This document shows positions 36,305 through 49,559 of a DNA stretch of 64,000 nucleotides, piece after piece. Numbering within the stretch: position 1 is the stretch's first letter; each line of letters opens with the position of its first letter. Under the pieces are notes generated by a model. It did no database searches. It was given only the letters and a program-made list of their open reading frames with translations, and was not told the DNA's origin. The stretch lies in NCBI RefSeq assembly GCF_000208745.1, contig NC_030857.1, positions 12,086,619 through 12,150,618 on the forward strand, in the 5' to 3' direction. Both the position numbers and the translations under genes were made by a program. The DNA is from Theobroma cacao (lineage: Eukaryota; Streptophyta; Magnoliopsida; Malvales; Malvaceae).

Positions 36305-38390
36305 TGATGCATCCCCTTTGACAAGACTGACTCAAAAAGGAGTTAAGTTTGACTAGTCTGATGCATGTTAGGCTAGTTCTTAGAGGCTTAAAGCTTGTCT
36401 CACTTTTACACCAGTATTGAGCCTACCGTGTGGATCCGGAGCATATATTATGTATTACAATGCATCACGGATTGGGTTGGTGTATGTGTTGACGCAACAT
36501 AGGAAAGTCATAGAATATGTCTCCTGACAATTATCGAGGCATGAACAGAACTACCCTATGCATGACCTAGAGATGGCAGCAATTGTGTTTGCTTTGAAAA
36601 TATGGCGCCCTAATCTTTGTGGTGAGACTCATGAAATATATACCAATCACAAGAGTTTGAAAAATATATTTCAGCAAAGGGATTTGAATTTAAGGCAACA
36701 TAGATGGTTAGAATTGTAAGATTATAACTGCACCATACTCTACCATCTCGATAAGGCTGATGTGGTAATGGATGCTTTAAGTGGAAAGTCATTGGGGAGT
36801 TTAGCATATGCAACAATAGAAAAACAATCTTTTGGTGTAGAGTTTATATGATCTAGGAAAATTGGGTGTACACTTTCAGGTTAATAATTCAAATGCCTTG
36901 TTGGTGCATTTTAGAGTCCGACCTTTGATATTAGATCGAATTAAAGTCGCCTAGGATCAAGATGAGTATTTGGTGAAATATTTGGGTACATGAGTGAAGA
37001 TAAAGCTCAAGACTTTGTTTATGGCACTAATGCTTTAATGAAATATCGATCACAAGTCTATGCGATGGTTTTAGCAATGAGACTTTGGAAGAAGCTTATG
37101 TAGCAGCCTATGTGATACATGCTAGAGCCACAAAGATGTATCATGATTTGAAGTCTGTTTACTGGTGGCCAAGATGTGGCTAAGTATCTCTCTAAGTGTT
37201 TTACTTGTCAAAAAGTGAAGGTTGAACATTAGAGACCTTTGGGGCTACTACAATCATTACCGATACTTAGGTAAAAATGGGAACATGTAGCCATCGACTT
37301 TATGACGGGTTTACCATGAGTTAGAGGTGGCTATGATGCCATACGAGTGATAATTGATCAGCTAACTAAGTCAGCTCACTTTTTGCTAGTCAAGACTAAG
37401 CATAGAGAAGCTCGATATGCCAAAATTTATATCAATGAGATTGTGAAGCTACATGGTGTTTCAGTAACGATAGTGTTCGACAAAGAACCGCAATTCATGA
37501 GTCAGTTTTGGAGGAAATTCCAAGAGGCCTAAGGCATAAGATTGGATTTTTGTACAACCTTCCACCCACAAATTGATGGCCAATCCAAGAACACCATTCA
37601 AACGGTCGAGGATATGTTGAGAGCAATAGTGCTCAATTTCAAAGTCTCATGGAATCAATATTTTCCTTTGGCTGAGTTTACTTATAACAATAGTTACCAA
37701 GCCATGATTAGTATGGCTCCATATAAAGCTTTGTATGGGTGAAGATGTAGATCGCTTATTAGTTGACTTGAAGTCAAGGAACGAAAACTCTTAACACCAG
37801 AAATGGTCCAAGCAGCTGAGTGAGGCCTTAGGTGATATGAGAAAAGATGCCAACAGCTCAAAGTCACCAAAAATCCTATGCCGATAACAGGCATAGACCT
37901 TTAGAGTTTAAAGTTGGCGACTATGTACTTTTGAAGGTTTCACCGACCACGAGAGTGAAGAGATTTGGAAAGAAAAGGAAACTAAGCCCTAGGTATATTG
38001 GACCTTTGAGGTGCAAAAATGTGTTGGTGCGATTGCTTATCACTTGGCATTATTGCCTAATTTGTTTGATGTATATCCGATTTTCCACGAATCCATGCTT
38101 AGGAAGTATGTTCTTGATCCTTCACAAATGATACAATATGATGAGGTCTAGTTACAAGATGGACTTAATTATAAGGAGCAGCTTGTAGCCATATTGGATT
38201 AGCAAGCAAAACTGCTTTGCTCCAAGGATATTGCTATAGTGAATGTATTGTGACAAACCCATTCAGTTGAGGAAACCACATGGGACTCAAAGAGGAAATG
38301 AAAGAGAAATGTCTGCATCTTTTTGAGGTTTAATATATGTTTTAACTTGTGGTGTATAATTGAATTTGGAGATAAATTTCTTATAAGGAG
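36305..38390 (+). pseudogene. Chromovirus pol relic: RT end, RNase H, integrase, chromodomain
   Basis: The 5' truncated pol starts in the RT-RNase H connection (PLTRLTQKGVKF). RNase H follows ([56 protein letters not shown] up to about 36715). The integrase zinc region is at 37140-37235 (CFTCQKVKVEH) and the core at 37347-37740: IIDQLTKSAHF with the first aspartate, FDKEPQF where the second is expected (VFDKE), and NTIQTVEDMLRA, where the catalytic Glu position reads Asn-Thr in place of Glu-Arg. The GPY/F end is RFGKKRKLSPRYIGPLRC (about 37960-38015). A decayed chromodomain (SVEETTWDSK, 38262-38292) completes it. Many stops and frameshifts. Confidence 0.88.
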
Positions 38391-38397
38391 GAGAGAA
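38383..38397 (+). other. Polypurine tract
   Basis: AAGGAGGAGAGAA-type purine run immediately before the LTR start TGTAACAACCCC at 38398, where second-strand synthesis is primed. It confirms that 38398 begins a 3' LTR. Confidence 0.75.
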
Positions 38398-40910
38398 TGT
38401 AACAACCCCAATTTTCAATATAAACTAGTTTAACTAAGAATGATTTATTAAATATATTGAGTCTTGATGACTTTAATAATATGCTAAATATGCCAAGTGT
38501 ATAGGGGTATGCATATTGACACTTAGGCAAATTTATATGAAAACACTTGAAAAATCCTATAACTTGAGGTTTTAATTTAAAATTGATGTTATATTTGAGG
38601 ATACAGGACAAGAAATACTAGTTATAATAGTTATGTGAATTGTGATTGAAGTAGGGATGATATTAGGGTGTTAAATTTGGATTTTTGGAAGTTTGGAAAG
38701 TTGAAAATCTTACTGCAAGGAAAATGTATCGATACATTCCCCAATGTATCGATACATTCTTGGCAAGATGAACACTATAAGACATACAGGGGATTTTCTA
38801 TCGATACATTACTCGATGTATTGATAGATTTAGTCGAAATCTATGCAAATGTATAGATACAATCCCAAATGTATCGATACATCATTGGGTAAAGGCTAAA
38901 AAAAAAAGTTTCGAGCTGTTCGCCTATTTTAAAGCAAAACCCTAACTCTCCCTTTCTCTCCCTTTCTCTCCACCACCCAAAAACCTTAACCCCCAAATAG
39001 ATGTTTGGAGCCATTTAGAGTGGATTAGAGCTTCAAAAACTCCTCTAGAGGTAAGATTAAGCCTTTTTATTAATTGATTTTCAATTTAATCGGTTAACAA
39101 TCTAGAAATATAATTTTTCAAACTTGGTGAATCTCCCTTGATTTTTTTGGAATTTGGAGCTTAGATTTGTGCAATCCAACTTCTAAGATATGGTTTTAGC
39201 TCATTATTAAAGGATTTCAGCTTGAATGTTGGAATGTTCAAAATTTAGTTATTTTTTGGAAAAGTTGGGTATTGTTGAAAGCCAAGAATTTATTTATTTT
39301 TTGATGTTTGATGTGTTCTAAGGTTGAAATTGAGCTGTTTGGCTTGCTAATGAGCTAGAGAACGATTAGAGGTTGAAGTTGAGCTTGGCGGTGGAACATG
39401 CCCTTGATTGTCACAATGAGTAGGTTATTTTAAAAAGCATGAGATGCATGATGCCTCACTAAAGGAGCTGCCATGGTACTAAAATAGAAGTTTTATATAT
39501 GTATATAATTGCCTAGATGTATGTGCTAGGTAGAGAACAAAAAATGTGAAATTGTGTGTGCCTTGGTGCTAACCACATAGGTGGCCTACGTTGTGTAAGC
39601 CTAGACTATGAAGTCTAGAGGATACGATGAACGTCTAGAAGTAGGTTACCCTAGACAATTGGCCCCAGAGTCAGATTATGTGTATTTGATGCCTTAGAGC
39701 CTTAAAGGCAGATAGATGAGCTATTGAGCTAGAGATGTTTGAATTTCATTAAGAATGATATCTGATATGAATTGTAGTATATATGATACCTAGAGCATGT
39801 TGGCCCTTATTTGTGGATATGCATTCCGTCTGATGGATGAATTTTGGATGTTGATTTGAGTTAAGGTTTGAGTGGAGTCCCATCCCCTTGTGACTTTGTT
39901 TTGTGCTTGCAAGGATGGTGGTAAGTAAAGACAGTGGTATTAGTCTCGCGTGTGATTCCATCCTATAGTGCTATGATGCCACCCGTTTGAGAATACTTCA
40001 TGGTAATGCCATCCGTTGGGAGATTTCTCTAGACGATGATTCTAATTCTCTGCCCATTGCTTCGGCATGGGCGTGATTTATTCTCTGTCAACAGCTTTGC
40101 CTTGAGTGTAATTTGACTTTGCTTGTTGGCCACTGTGTGTGATTTGATGATGTCTAGGAGAAAACCACTTTATGATTGTGATTTTGAACTATGAGTGATG
40201 TGATATAACCTTAAATATGCTTAGATAAATTCAATTTGAACATTGATATGAAGTTCAGGCAACTAGAGTGTGGTGTGGACAATGATGTTGAACAGCTTAA
40301 AGGATAAGCCTAGTGATACGTATAATATTTGTGGAGATTCTTTAGGGATGATGAGATACCCCTAACTTTGGAGACATTTGTTAGAATATGTAGTTACGCT
40401 GATAGTGCATTAAAAATATATTTGAATAATATATTTATGTTTGATTTATTTGCACCCCTCACTAAGAATTAGATGACTCACCTATTTGTTATACCATGTG
40501 CAGATAAATAGGCCACAAGACTACATGGAAAAGGTCGTCCAGTAACAAACCAATTTTGACATATAGTAGGTTCCCAATTAACACGTCCACTCCACTAAGT
40601 CAGTCATAAGTTTTCGCTCCGCACTTAGTTTGAGATGTATGTAGGCATGCTATGCCATTTGAACTTATGTTAAGGGTATTTAAGTATGAAGTCACTTTGA
40701 TGACCATTGTACGGCCTTATGAATAGTATGTATGAATTATGTGCCAAGGGGCAACATTATGTATTTGAATTTAAATATTATATGAAATTGTGGAATTGGA
40801 ACCCTTGGTTATTAAAGTATGTTTTGAATTCTGAGGCTTGCTCAGGTCTCGTAGGCTTCACTTGCCAAGCTCGTGTGCCGGTCACGGATCCTTGGGTTTG
40901 GGTCATGACA
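38398..40910 (+). repeat. 3' LTR of the chromovirus relic
   Basis: It is 2,513 bp, begins TGTAACAACCCC after the polypurine tract and ends GGGTCATGACA. It links the long-LTR family of this window to chromovirus coding sequence. U3 contains perfect TGTATCGATACA copies at 38725-38736, 38745-38756 and 38870-38881, followed by TATA-like CTATTTTAAAG (38924-38934) and a C/T-rich leader (TCTCCCTTTCTCTCC). A donor-like GAG|GTAAGA lies at 39051. The expected second donor reads CACAATGAGTAGG (39413-39425), one base off GTGAGT. The rest is non-coding. Confidence 0.85.
38725..38881. repeat. TGTATCGATACA palindrome cluster
   Basis: Three perfect and three decayed 12-bp copies in U3, directly upstream of the TATA-like site, the same placement as at 9091-9234. 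Confidence 0.9.
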
Positions 40911-41479
40911 TGAAATGACTAGGGTCTTTAAGTGTAACTTGACAGAAGGAGATTAGAATAGACCATTGATTTGAATAGCTTATGTTCGATTCACTTAGAG
41001 GTTAGGTGATAAATTAGTATTTAGGATAGACATATACCCAAATACCTTAAGTAGACGGGTTAGAACTGCTTTTCTTAACTAATTTGCATAGACATATAGG
41101 ATTAATTTTGAAAAGTATGTGTGCCAAAATCTTGACAGAGACTTGTACATAAAATCGGTTCTAGGCTAGCCATATACTCCATTAACCTAAGTTTAAAGGA
41201 AAAAAAGTATGTTCAAATGAAATATTGAAAGACACCATGATCCTAGGTCTTGACAATAATAGTTTTTTAAGTAAAAATTTACATTCATAGCTTTAGTTTA
41301 GTTTAAGTGGTAAATTTTATATTAATTGAGTGTTAAAAATCAAGTGCTTGGATAGGAAAAATTTTGTTACAATTTTAATACTTAGTAAAAGTTTAGGAGC
41401 AAATATCTATGGGAAACGATACTCAACTTATCTCTATATTATTTGAGCAATACGTATACTTGCATGTACAAAATCGACA
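40911..41479 (+). repeat. Athila-type LTR, 3' end
   Basis: Ends AAAATCGACA at 41479 after TTAATACTTAGTAAAAGTTT and GGGAAACGATACTC, the same closing pattern as the LTRs ending at 1015 and 22839 (reverse strand). No tRNA-Asp site follows, so it is a solo or truncated LTR. The chromovirus 36305-40910 lies between it and 35500-36304. Confidence 0.55.
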
Positions 41480-42355
41480 ATAGTCTATTATCATTAGATG
41501 GTTGATATGATCAATGATAAATTCAAACTAGTTTGAATTTATCTAATCCTAAAATTAATTTATGGATTATATCCTAAGAAAATTGCCAACATGTTGGAAA
41601 GCCTAATGGGTCAGACACCTAAAATGTGATCCTAAAATAAAATGGGATGGGTGATTAAGTAAGACTTGATTAAGTTAGTAGTTATGAGCTACTAATCACT
41701 TAATTAAAATAGTTTAATTAAGTGAAGGGTTCATTCATAAATACATAAAGGTTATGTAATTTCCCATACATCGGTTGAAATTAACCCTAACTATAAAAGC
41801 TAACTTAAGCCTCACTTTCACAAGAGAGTGTGAAAACACAAGGACCCTAACCACTCCATAGCCACCTCTTGCAAGAGTGAAAGAAAATATTTTTCTTCTT
41901 TAAGGCTTTTGGCCAAGGATGTGTTTACACTGGTGAAAGTTTAGTTCTTGTAATCAACCGAGCTTGCACTTTGCAGAGGCAAAAGTTATCTTAATCCTTG
42001 AGAAGGAGTTTTGGAGATCATTAGTGTGGACTTTCGTTAAAGGCTGCACAATAACCTCTTGGACAACTTTGGTTTGTTACAACCGAGCATAGTGTGAGGT
42101 CGATCAAAGAACTGTTCAAGTGTTAAGATAAAAGATCCAACTTCCTTTATCTCTAAGGTAGTGGTATATGTCATTTCTATACTACAAAATTTCTTGGTGA
42201 CATTCAAAAGACCTTTGAAAATGACCTTTAGTGGGTAAGGTTAGTTTTTTATATTTTATTTTCATTTCAGCTACATTATTCTAATTTTTGTTGCATTGAG
42301 ATGCAAGACTGGCCTCTCCCTTCATGACTAGCGTTACTGTTGCTAGCAACAAATT
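41480..42355 (+). repeat. Possible copia-type solo LTR
   Basis: Non-coding. It contains a TATA-like AACTATAAAAGC (41788-41799) followed by a leader and ends near GCTAGCAACA (about 42350). The overall look is of a plant copia LTR. No second copy or target duplication was found, so this is tentative. Confidence 0.35.
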
Positions 42356-43685
42356 TTCTAACTTAAGGAACTCCACTAATTAACAGAAATAGAAATCATT
42401 AGGCAAACACATTCACTTATTCAGATAACATAATAAGACATGTATGCATACAAAGTCCATGAGTGAAATTCATTTATTACAGATAACCTTCTACTAAGGT
42501 TGCCTATCACTTTAACAGACATTAATAATTTCAATACACGATTCATTTATAGAAATCACTTCAAAGTCCACCCTCAGGTGACTCATTGTCATTCAACTTA
42601 AAACTCAAATTTTGAGTTTTAAACCACTAAAGTGCTTGTTCCCCATGCACCAAAACTAATTATATCGTATACATATTTACATAGCTTAATAGCATTGAAA
42701 TTCACATTTAAAACATAGCATCCAAAAATTATACATTTTCCTTAAAATATGTAATTGAGCAAGGAGTTGTTTTCCATTAACTCCTCCAATCAACACAATT
42801 GCTCACAATCGAATAATCAAATCTTCAACAATACCTAAAATGATTGACAATCATCAATAAACTCATTAATTCCATAAAATTTGTATTAACATAACTAATC
42901 TCTCTCTAAACTTAAAATTGGCTTCTAATCTTCATCCTAATCATAAATTCATAGTTAAAACAAGCTAAATTCATAGCAAGGTTACCATGGTGAGCTTATG
43001 ATAATCAAATCAACTAAAACCTAAATAGAGAAAGAAAGAAATTTTCAAAGGGGTATTAAAGTTGGAAATAAAACCCATTGAATTTAGAAGTTAGAAAGCT
43101 GAAATCTTACCTTTAAAACATTTAGAAACTAGAATCCAAGTTGAAATTCGTGTTTGTTTAGTGAGAAAATATGAAAGAAAGATGAGCGAAAGTTATGAGA
43201 GAAGAGAGGTAGAGAAAGGCATGAGAGAGAAGAAAGTAATAAGCAAGCCGGAGGCTATTGGAAGAACAAAAGCCAGGTGAGTTAATTGGTTTAGTAAAAT
43301 TATTGTTTTGATTGTATTTTTTGTAAAACATGGTGTAGGTATCGATACTTAAAGCTTAGGATTATTTATTTTCCATACAAAACGCCTTTGCGAGCCATTC
43401 TAAGTATCGGGTATTGATACCTTGGGCTTAGGTATTGATATTTATTATATAGAATGCATTCTGGGTGCCAAGTATCAATATTTCATTCATAAGTATCGAT
43501 ACCTTTTTAATAAAAGTTTTTTTTTATTACAAAACACACCCAATTGGCTCTATTTTCTTCTTTTCTTTCAAATAGAATTTAATAATTTCATAAAATATGG
43601 GTTTTCTCAACAATAAATTTAAAACATTTAGGCTGAAAACATTTATCAAAAGCTCACCAAGCTAAATTACCTTTCTATCCTTATA
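42356..43685 (-). mobile_element. Old minus-strand chromoviral-type LTR
   Basis: It has AGTGCTTGTTCCCCATGCA (42632-42650), the counterpart of the AGGGCTTGTTCCC block in LTRs 4424, 13263 and 14940; a donor-like AAAG|GTAAGA on the minus strand (first intron base 43110); and a purine-rich leader region (43020-43255). GGTATCGATACT-type palindromes follow in U3 (43335-43505). Ends are not clear. It resembles the old LTR at 12731/18133 more than the younger ones. Confidence 0.55.
43335..43505. repeat. GGTATCGATACT palindrome cluster
   Basis: Five or six copies, most with one substitution, such as GGTATCGATACTT and AAGTATCGATACCTT. Confidence 0.82.
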
Positions 43686-43689
43686 CAAA

Positions 43690-44110
43690 AATTATGAGTG
43701 TTTCACTTTCATTAACTCATTCTCGTCATGAGAATCTTGTATGTCCAACACCTATTCTTCGAAATGTTGGATGTACTCCATGAGATATTCTTTTGGTTTT
43801 TTATGTTCTTTTCCCAAATCAATAAAAGTAACATTTTCTTGGGTAGAGACAAACTTTTCCCTAAAAGTCTTGCACATTTGATTACAAGATTCTACAAAAC
43901 CAAATGCGAGATTCATGTACTAAGCATAGGCTTTTTCCATGACAAACGTAAAGAATTCCTTTAACTCAAGTCATCATTTAATCTTGCTACTCCAAGGGTC
44001 TTTACAAACTTCATGACATGTTCTCCAATATCCTTAATTTTGCCATTGAATTATTGAAACTTAAGGTCGATATAGTCCTTAGGATACGACTTTGCAACTA
44101 CAATGGTGGG
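43690..44110 (-). pseudogene. Ty3/gypsy gag fragment, decayed
   Basis: Read on the minus strand from about 44075: FNGKIKDIGEHVMKFVKTLG, then VARLNDDL, a frameshift, VESCNQMCKTFREKFVSTQE, and EYLMEYIQHFEE with VLDIQDSHDENEL at about 43780-43710. This is the order of the plant retrotransposon-gag capsid domain, roughly 130 residues, with internal stops. No PBS, LTR or pol is attached, so it is an isolated scrap. I cannot assign it to the neighbouring elements. Confidence 0.65.
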
Positions 44111-45233
44111 ATAAGGTAACTTTAGGTTAAATTCTAACAAGTTGAGGCTTTTTTTCTTTTGGTCAAGTAGCTTTCAGAGCTTTTTCATCAAGACAAATCC
44201 TTGAATGGTGCTTGATAGAATTGATGTAGCAAAGAGAGTTATTAACAACGGAGGGATTGGTTGTATTAGTATTTTCAACAACCAATGCATCAATTATGCT
44301 CTTTCCATTTCCTCCATTATCATTCATGTTGTTAGTTCTGTTGGTTTCGTTTTCATTACTGTTAAGTCACATAAGCTGAGATTGAGAGGTTGTGATGATA
44401 AAAGAAACAAGTTGGAAGTTTGTCTCCATCATTTGTTTGTTGTTATCTACCAACAATTACATCCTCACTTGGGAAGTCTAGAGCATTTTAATGAGGTCTT
44501 GGACAAAAGTGGGAAAAAACGTGTCTTAGTTTTTTAGAAAACTTTCCATATTTTCTAGTAATGCAATGTTTTAGTGATTTTTACTTAATGCAATCACTTT
44601 TCTTTATTAAAGTTGCCAAAATGTAGAGGAGTTCATTTGTGATAAGGAAAAAGGTAGTTTTACAATTAAGTAAAGCAGTTCTTTTGTGTTAAAGGTAACA
44701 GAGAGGAAGATTTGAGCAACCCCTAAAGTAACAAGTGTCGTGGAAAGTGATGATAGGTAAAGGTAGAATATAGGAAAATAAAAGAGCAAGGTAGAGAATA
44801 AAATGGAAATAATTAAGTAAAAGAGAGAGTATTTTGGAAGGGCTTAGAAAGAGTTTCAGAAAGATATCTTAGAAAGCAAGTATGTTGAATCTCTCTATTG
44901 ACCTTAATGAAATTTCAAGTCTCTTATATATACCAAGCAGAAACGGTTGCTTAGAAGTAGTTATCAAGAAAAGTGTTTATTGGATATCATGGGAATAGTA
45001 CGATTGGGAAAACCACGTTCATTATGGAATAGCACATCTAGTATGAAAACATTAATCATGAGAAGAACACGTTCCACATGGACAGAATACAATAGCCCAT
45101 TATGTATTTTTGGAAAACATCCTTTATGGAAAAAACACTTTAGCTAACTATGTATATTAGGGTTAGTGGATGAATACTTAAGTGTAATGGCATAATGGAT
45201 CTCAATGACACAAAGCATTTTGTCATGTGTTCC
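44111..45233. other. Unassigned non-coding sequence
   Basis: The left part, 44205-44540, has open frames without recognisable sense and could be more decayed gag. 44800-45160 is AT-rich with TCTCTTATATATACC (44918-44932), a possible TATA box. I see no gene. Confidence 0.35.
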
Positions 45234-45246
45234 TTTTTTTTTTTTT
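45234..45246 (-). other. Poly(A) tail of the L1 element
   Basis: Thirteen T on the plus strand, that is A13 on the element strand, at the end of the L1 3' UTR. It marks the 3' terminus. The target duplication cannot be checked because the element's 5' end is not in the window. Confidence 0.75.
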
Positions 45247-45740
45247 ACTAGCTAGAGAATGATACTAAATCAAAGCCACAGAAGGCAATTACAAAAGGGA
45301 ACTAAAAGTGGTAATTCCGAGAAGAAAAACTTACCAAAAGAAAAAAGAAAAATTCCAAACAGCAAAGAAAGAAATAACATGCTAGCACGATTTAACACAA
45401 TAAAGCCAACCAACAGAATTATACCACAAAGCTAAAAAGAACACTCAATGTGGTCAAAGTGAAGAAGGGACGACAAAGAACCATTATCTCAACAAGCTTA
45501 ATTTTTAGCAAAGGAGTGTAACGACACATCAACAAAACAAAGTTGAGAAATGATCAAACCTGATAACCCTAACTTTGGCAAGTCCATTGATTAAGTCATT
45601 GTCCTCTCTGTTGATGTGTTTAAAAGTTAACTCCCTGAATGTTGCCTTACAAGTTTGAATGCAATTGGAAAGATTCTTCATATGCCAAGAGACAGTGGTG
45701 TAGTCAAGTGCTTAGGAAATGACATTTTTAAAATCGTTGC

Positions 45741-48700
45741 TCAATCAAAAGGGTACAGATAGCCCAAAGTGGTGAAAGAAAGAAAGACAAAAGAGAAAAC
45801 CCCTTTGATAAAACCATTGTGGTCTCTAATAGCACCACCAATTCTTGCAAGGCTAGGTTTTCCATCCATATTGAGTTTGAAAAAGCCAAGAAATGGCTTC
45901 GTCCACTTAGTGATAAGTTTGGCTTTACATTTCCTATTCTTAAAATTGATTCTACTAGGTTCATACAGGAAATGGGAAGCAAGTGTGTGATTGAGAGGCC
46001 ATTTGCCTGTACACCAATGAGCCAACCTAACTAAAACGACGTCTTGGAGCTGACTCACATGAAGATGTTTACCTTGAAAAATAATTTTGTTCCCACAAGG
46101 CCACATAGACCAAAAAGTAGAGAAAAATAGCATGTACCAAATCTCAAGAGACCTTGTCAGAGGCTTGCTTTTCTGCCAAAAAGGGATGGAAAAGGTAGCT
46201 TCGCATGGGTGGACCCAACATAGTACCTAAAGGCTAAACCTATGCATTTGAATATTCCAAGTGACTGAACATGTGATAAAGAGGTGGAAAAGGTCTTAAG
46301 TTCATTGTTGCACGTTGTACATAGAGCAGCATTAACGTTGATCATGCTCTTTTTAAAGAGTTCATGTTTTACTATAATTTTTCCAAAAAGAACATACCAA
46401 GTTAAGACTTTAACTTTTGGGAGGGCCAAGACTTTTCCAAAGTTACTTCCTATGATTTTGAAAGACCTATATGTCCGTTTGGTCAAGGCTAATAAAAGAT
46501 GAAGATGTGCAATCACCACTAGTGGACTTCTTCCATATGGCTTTATTGGGGTCAGAATGGTGAGGTTGGATCGATGTGATGAGGTCTAAGAAATTAGACT
46601 ATTGCTCAAGCTCCTAGCTAAATGGATTACACTAAGGGAGAATGGACCACTTCTAAAGATTTCCTTCACATAAACTATAATCAGCAACCATTCCTATTTT
46701 GTTGAAAGCAAAGGCAAAAATCTTTGGGAACATGAGTTAAAGAGATTGATATCCTAACTAAGGGTTGATCCAAAAGCATAATCAATCGTAAGAGGGTGAG
46801 AAATATTTCTTCAAAGGGTAGACGCCTTGCGAGATGGCATAATAAGGAAGAGAATTCTAGGGTCAGGTTCACACTTTGTAAAGATAACATTTCTCTAAAG
46901 GTTGTAGGCTCATTGGCATAACGCCATAACCATTATTAAGCAAAGCCTAATTTTTCAGACCCAAATTAGTAATACCAAGACCCCCATAACATTTAAGCCT
47001 TGTCACCGAGGATCATTGAACATAATGAATTTTCTTTTTATCATCACAGCCCGTCCAAAGGAAATCTCTTTGAATTTTTTTTCAATTTGTTTTTGACACC
47101 TACTGGCATTTTAAGAATGGATAAATAGAAGAGTGGAAAGTTCTCAAGGATTAACGTGATGAAAGTGAGTCTACCGCCCGTGGAGAAATGACACCCCTTC
47201 AAATTTCCAATCTAGAATGTTAGCACTCAATGATGGGGTTCCATAAAGACAATGAGTTACCTACTGCTTTAAAGAGAAGGCCAAGGTAATTGGTTGGCAG
47301 ATTGTCAGTATTGCATCCTAAGGAAAAGGCCCAAAGTTGGAGATACTATTGAGGGATATTAATACCAATAAGACTACTATTGGAAAAGTTTATTTTAAGC
47401 CTCAAGATAGCTTGAAAGCTCTTGAGCATTCTACTAATGTTTTTAAGTGAGTCATTTCTGGGTTTATAGAAAATGAGCATGTTGTCGAAAAATTACAAAT
47501 AAGAGATAGGAGTAAAGCTTATTTGGATAGTCAAATCCTCAAACAGATCACATGTGACAGCCTTGTTGAACATAATGGTAAGAGACTCTACCACAATGTT
47601 GAAAAGCATGGGGGAGAAACAGCAGCCCTATCGTCAAACTAAACTAAAGAGTAAGGGAGCCATTAATAAAGACTAAAATAGAAATAGTGGAAATGCATTG
47701 ATGGATCCACAAACACCACCAATCGCCAAAGCCCATGAGTTTCATGATGAAACATAGGTAGTCCCAATCAACACAGTGGAAGGCTTTCTCAAAGTCAACC
47801 TTGAAGAGAATACCACTTTGTTGCCTTTTCTTAATTGAATTGATTATCTAATTCATGAAGAGGAAACCATCAAGGATCTATTTCCCTTTAATAAAGGTAA
47901 ATAGTGATTTCCCAATGATGGAGCCCATGACTGAATTAAGCCTGTTGGATAAAACTTTGGCAAGAATTTTGTAAACAGTGCTACTAAGCTGATGGGCCAA
48001 AACTGGGAAAATGAGTTGGCTCATTGAGTCTTTGGGACTAACGTGATGAAGGATGAGTTTATGTTCCTGTTAGAGACACTATTAGTGTAAAAGTGATCAA
48101 AGAAGTCAAGGATGCTACATTTGATTGAAGTCTAGAACTTTTTATAGAAATCGATGTTGAATTCATCAAGGTCGGGGGCTTTGTTCCCATTGCAAGCCTG
48201 AATGACACTCCATATCTCCTCCTGTGAAAGGGAGTTCCAATTCTGATTCTTGAGTGGCACTGATTTATTGGAAAAGGTAGTCCAAAGATTGATGCTTCAA
48301 TGTAGGGCCTTTTGCATAGAGATTCTTGAAGTGGTTCATAACTTCCATTTGGATGTCTTTAAGGTTATCTAGATTAGAACTATTAGCAAAAATTTGGCAA
48401 ATAAGGTTTTTTCTTTTACCATTAGAGGTTGTCAAGTGAAAGAATTTGGTGTTTTGGTCCCCTAACTGAGCCTATTTGACCCTAGATTTTTGGAACCAAG
48501 CTCATTCTTCCCTTTTGTAAACTTCCCATAAGTTTGACCAAAAGGTCGTGAGAGTCTTTTTCCAACATAAAAAAAGGTCTAATTTTAGACACTTTCACAT
48601 TGTCATCGATTTTATGCTCTAAAAGACTAATTTGACTATGTCTTGGTTGTGGTGGTTAGTCTACCAATTTTTAGCAATGAATTTCAGAGCTTTAAGTTGA

Positions 48701-49533
48701 TCAAAAAACCCTATTTTGATGTTGCTACTATGAATGATGTTTGACCAAGCATTTTTAACAAGAGATGTAAACTCTTTGTCATCGAATTAGTATGACAAAA
48801 GTCTGAAAGGTTTGGGACCCCATGATTCATTGTCATTTTCAAGGCTAATTAGGTTATGATCAAAAAGAGATCTTGGATGGCACTTCTAGATGATTGAAAG
48901 GTAAAGGATAAAGAGCTCACTGTTAACAAGGAATCTATCCAATCTATAAATGATGATATCTCTATTGTCAAGCCATGTGAAAAAGCCAACCACCATTAAA
49001 AGATCCATGTGGTGCATATCATTGATGAAAGTGGCGAAGGAACTCATGCCTTGCAAATCAAGATTTCCATTAGACTTTTCCTCTAGGGTTTTGATAATGT
49101 TGAAGTTACCAACACCAGGGAAATGGGAGTTATTTTTCAAACTAACCAACTCAGTCTATAAAAACTCACACGCAGCAAAATCATTAGGCCTATAAATATT
49201 AACAAAGGTGCACTGGATGTTAAGAGGGATAATTAAGCCATAAAAAAGAATGTACCTTTATGACACCACAGAGTTATCCAATTTAAAAAAGTTATCTATC
49301 CACATACAAATTAATCCTCTATCTATTTCAATAGACGGTGACCAACTACTATTATAACTACTATTTTTCCAAAAAGACCTAAGGAATTTGTAATTAACAT
49401 CCTGATTTTTAGTTTCCTATAAGAAAACTATTTTAGGTTTGAGGCTTGAGATTAACTGTTGAAGTGCCCACCTTTTGACTAGTCTACCTAGCCCTTTAAT
49501 GTTCCATGAGAAGATATAAACCATTGGAGACAT
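45741..49533 (-). pseudogene. L1 ORF2: endonuclease, RT, zinc region, RNase H
   Basis: ORF2 nicks target DNA and reverse-transcribes the element there. The start is MSPMVYIFSWNIKGLG at 49533, the usual endonuclease opening. More endonuclease blocks follow: GVGNFNIIKTLEEKSNG (49113-49063), FFTWLDNRD and YRLDRFLVN (about 48985-48925), and the WGPKPFRL-like block near 48820. RT covers about 48250-47050; its catalytic FADD box is degraded to FFDNMLIF (47500-47477). The zinc-binding region is at 46519-46230 (LPKVKVLTWYVLFGKIIVKH, LCTTCNNE). RNase H follows at 46000-45741 (FLGFFKLNMDGKP, IGGAIRDHNGFIKG). About 1,260 codons in all, normal for a plant L1 with RNase H. Confidence 0.88.
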
Positions 49534-49559
49534 GAAGAAAGAATAGAAAAACAAAAAAA

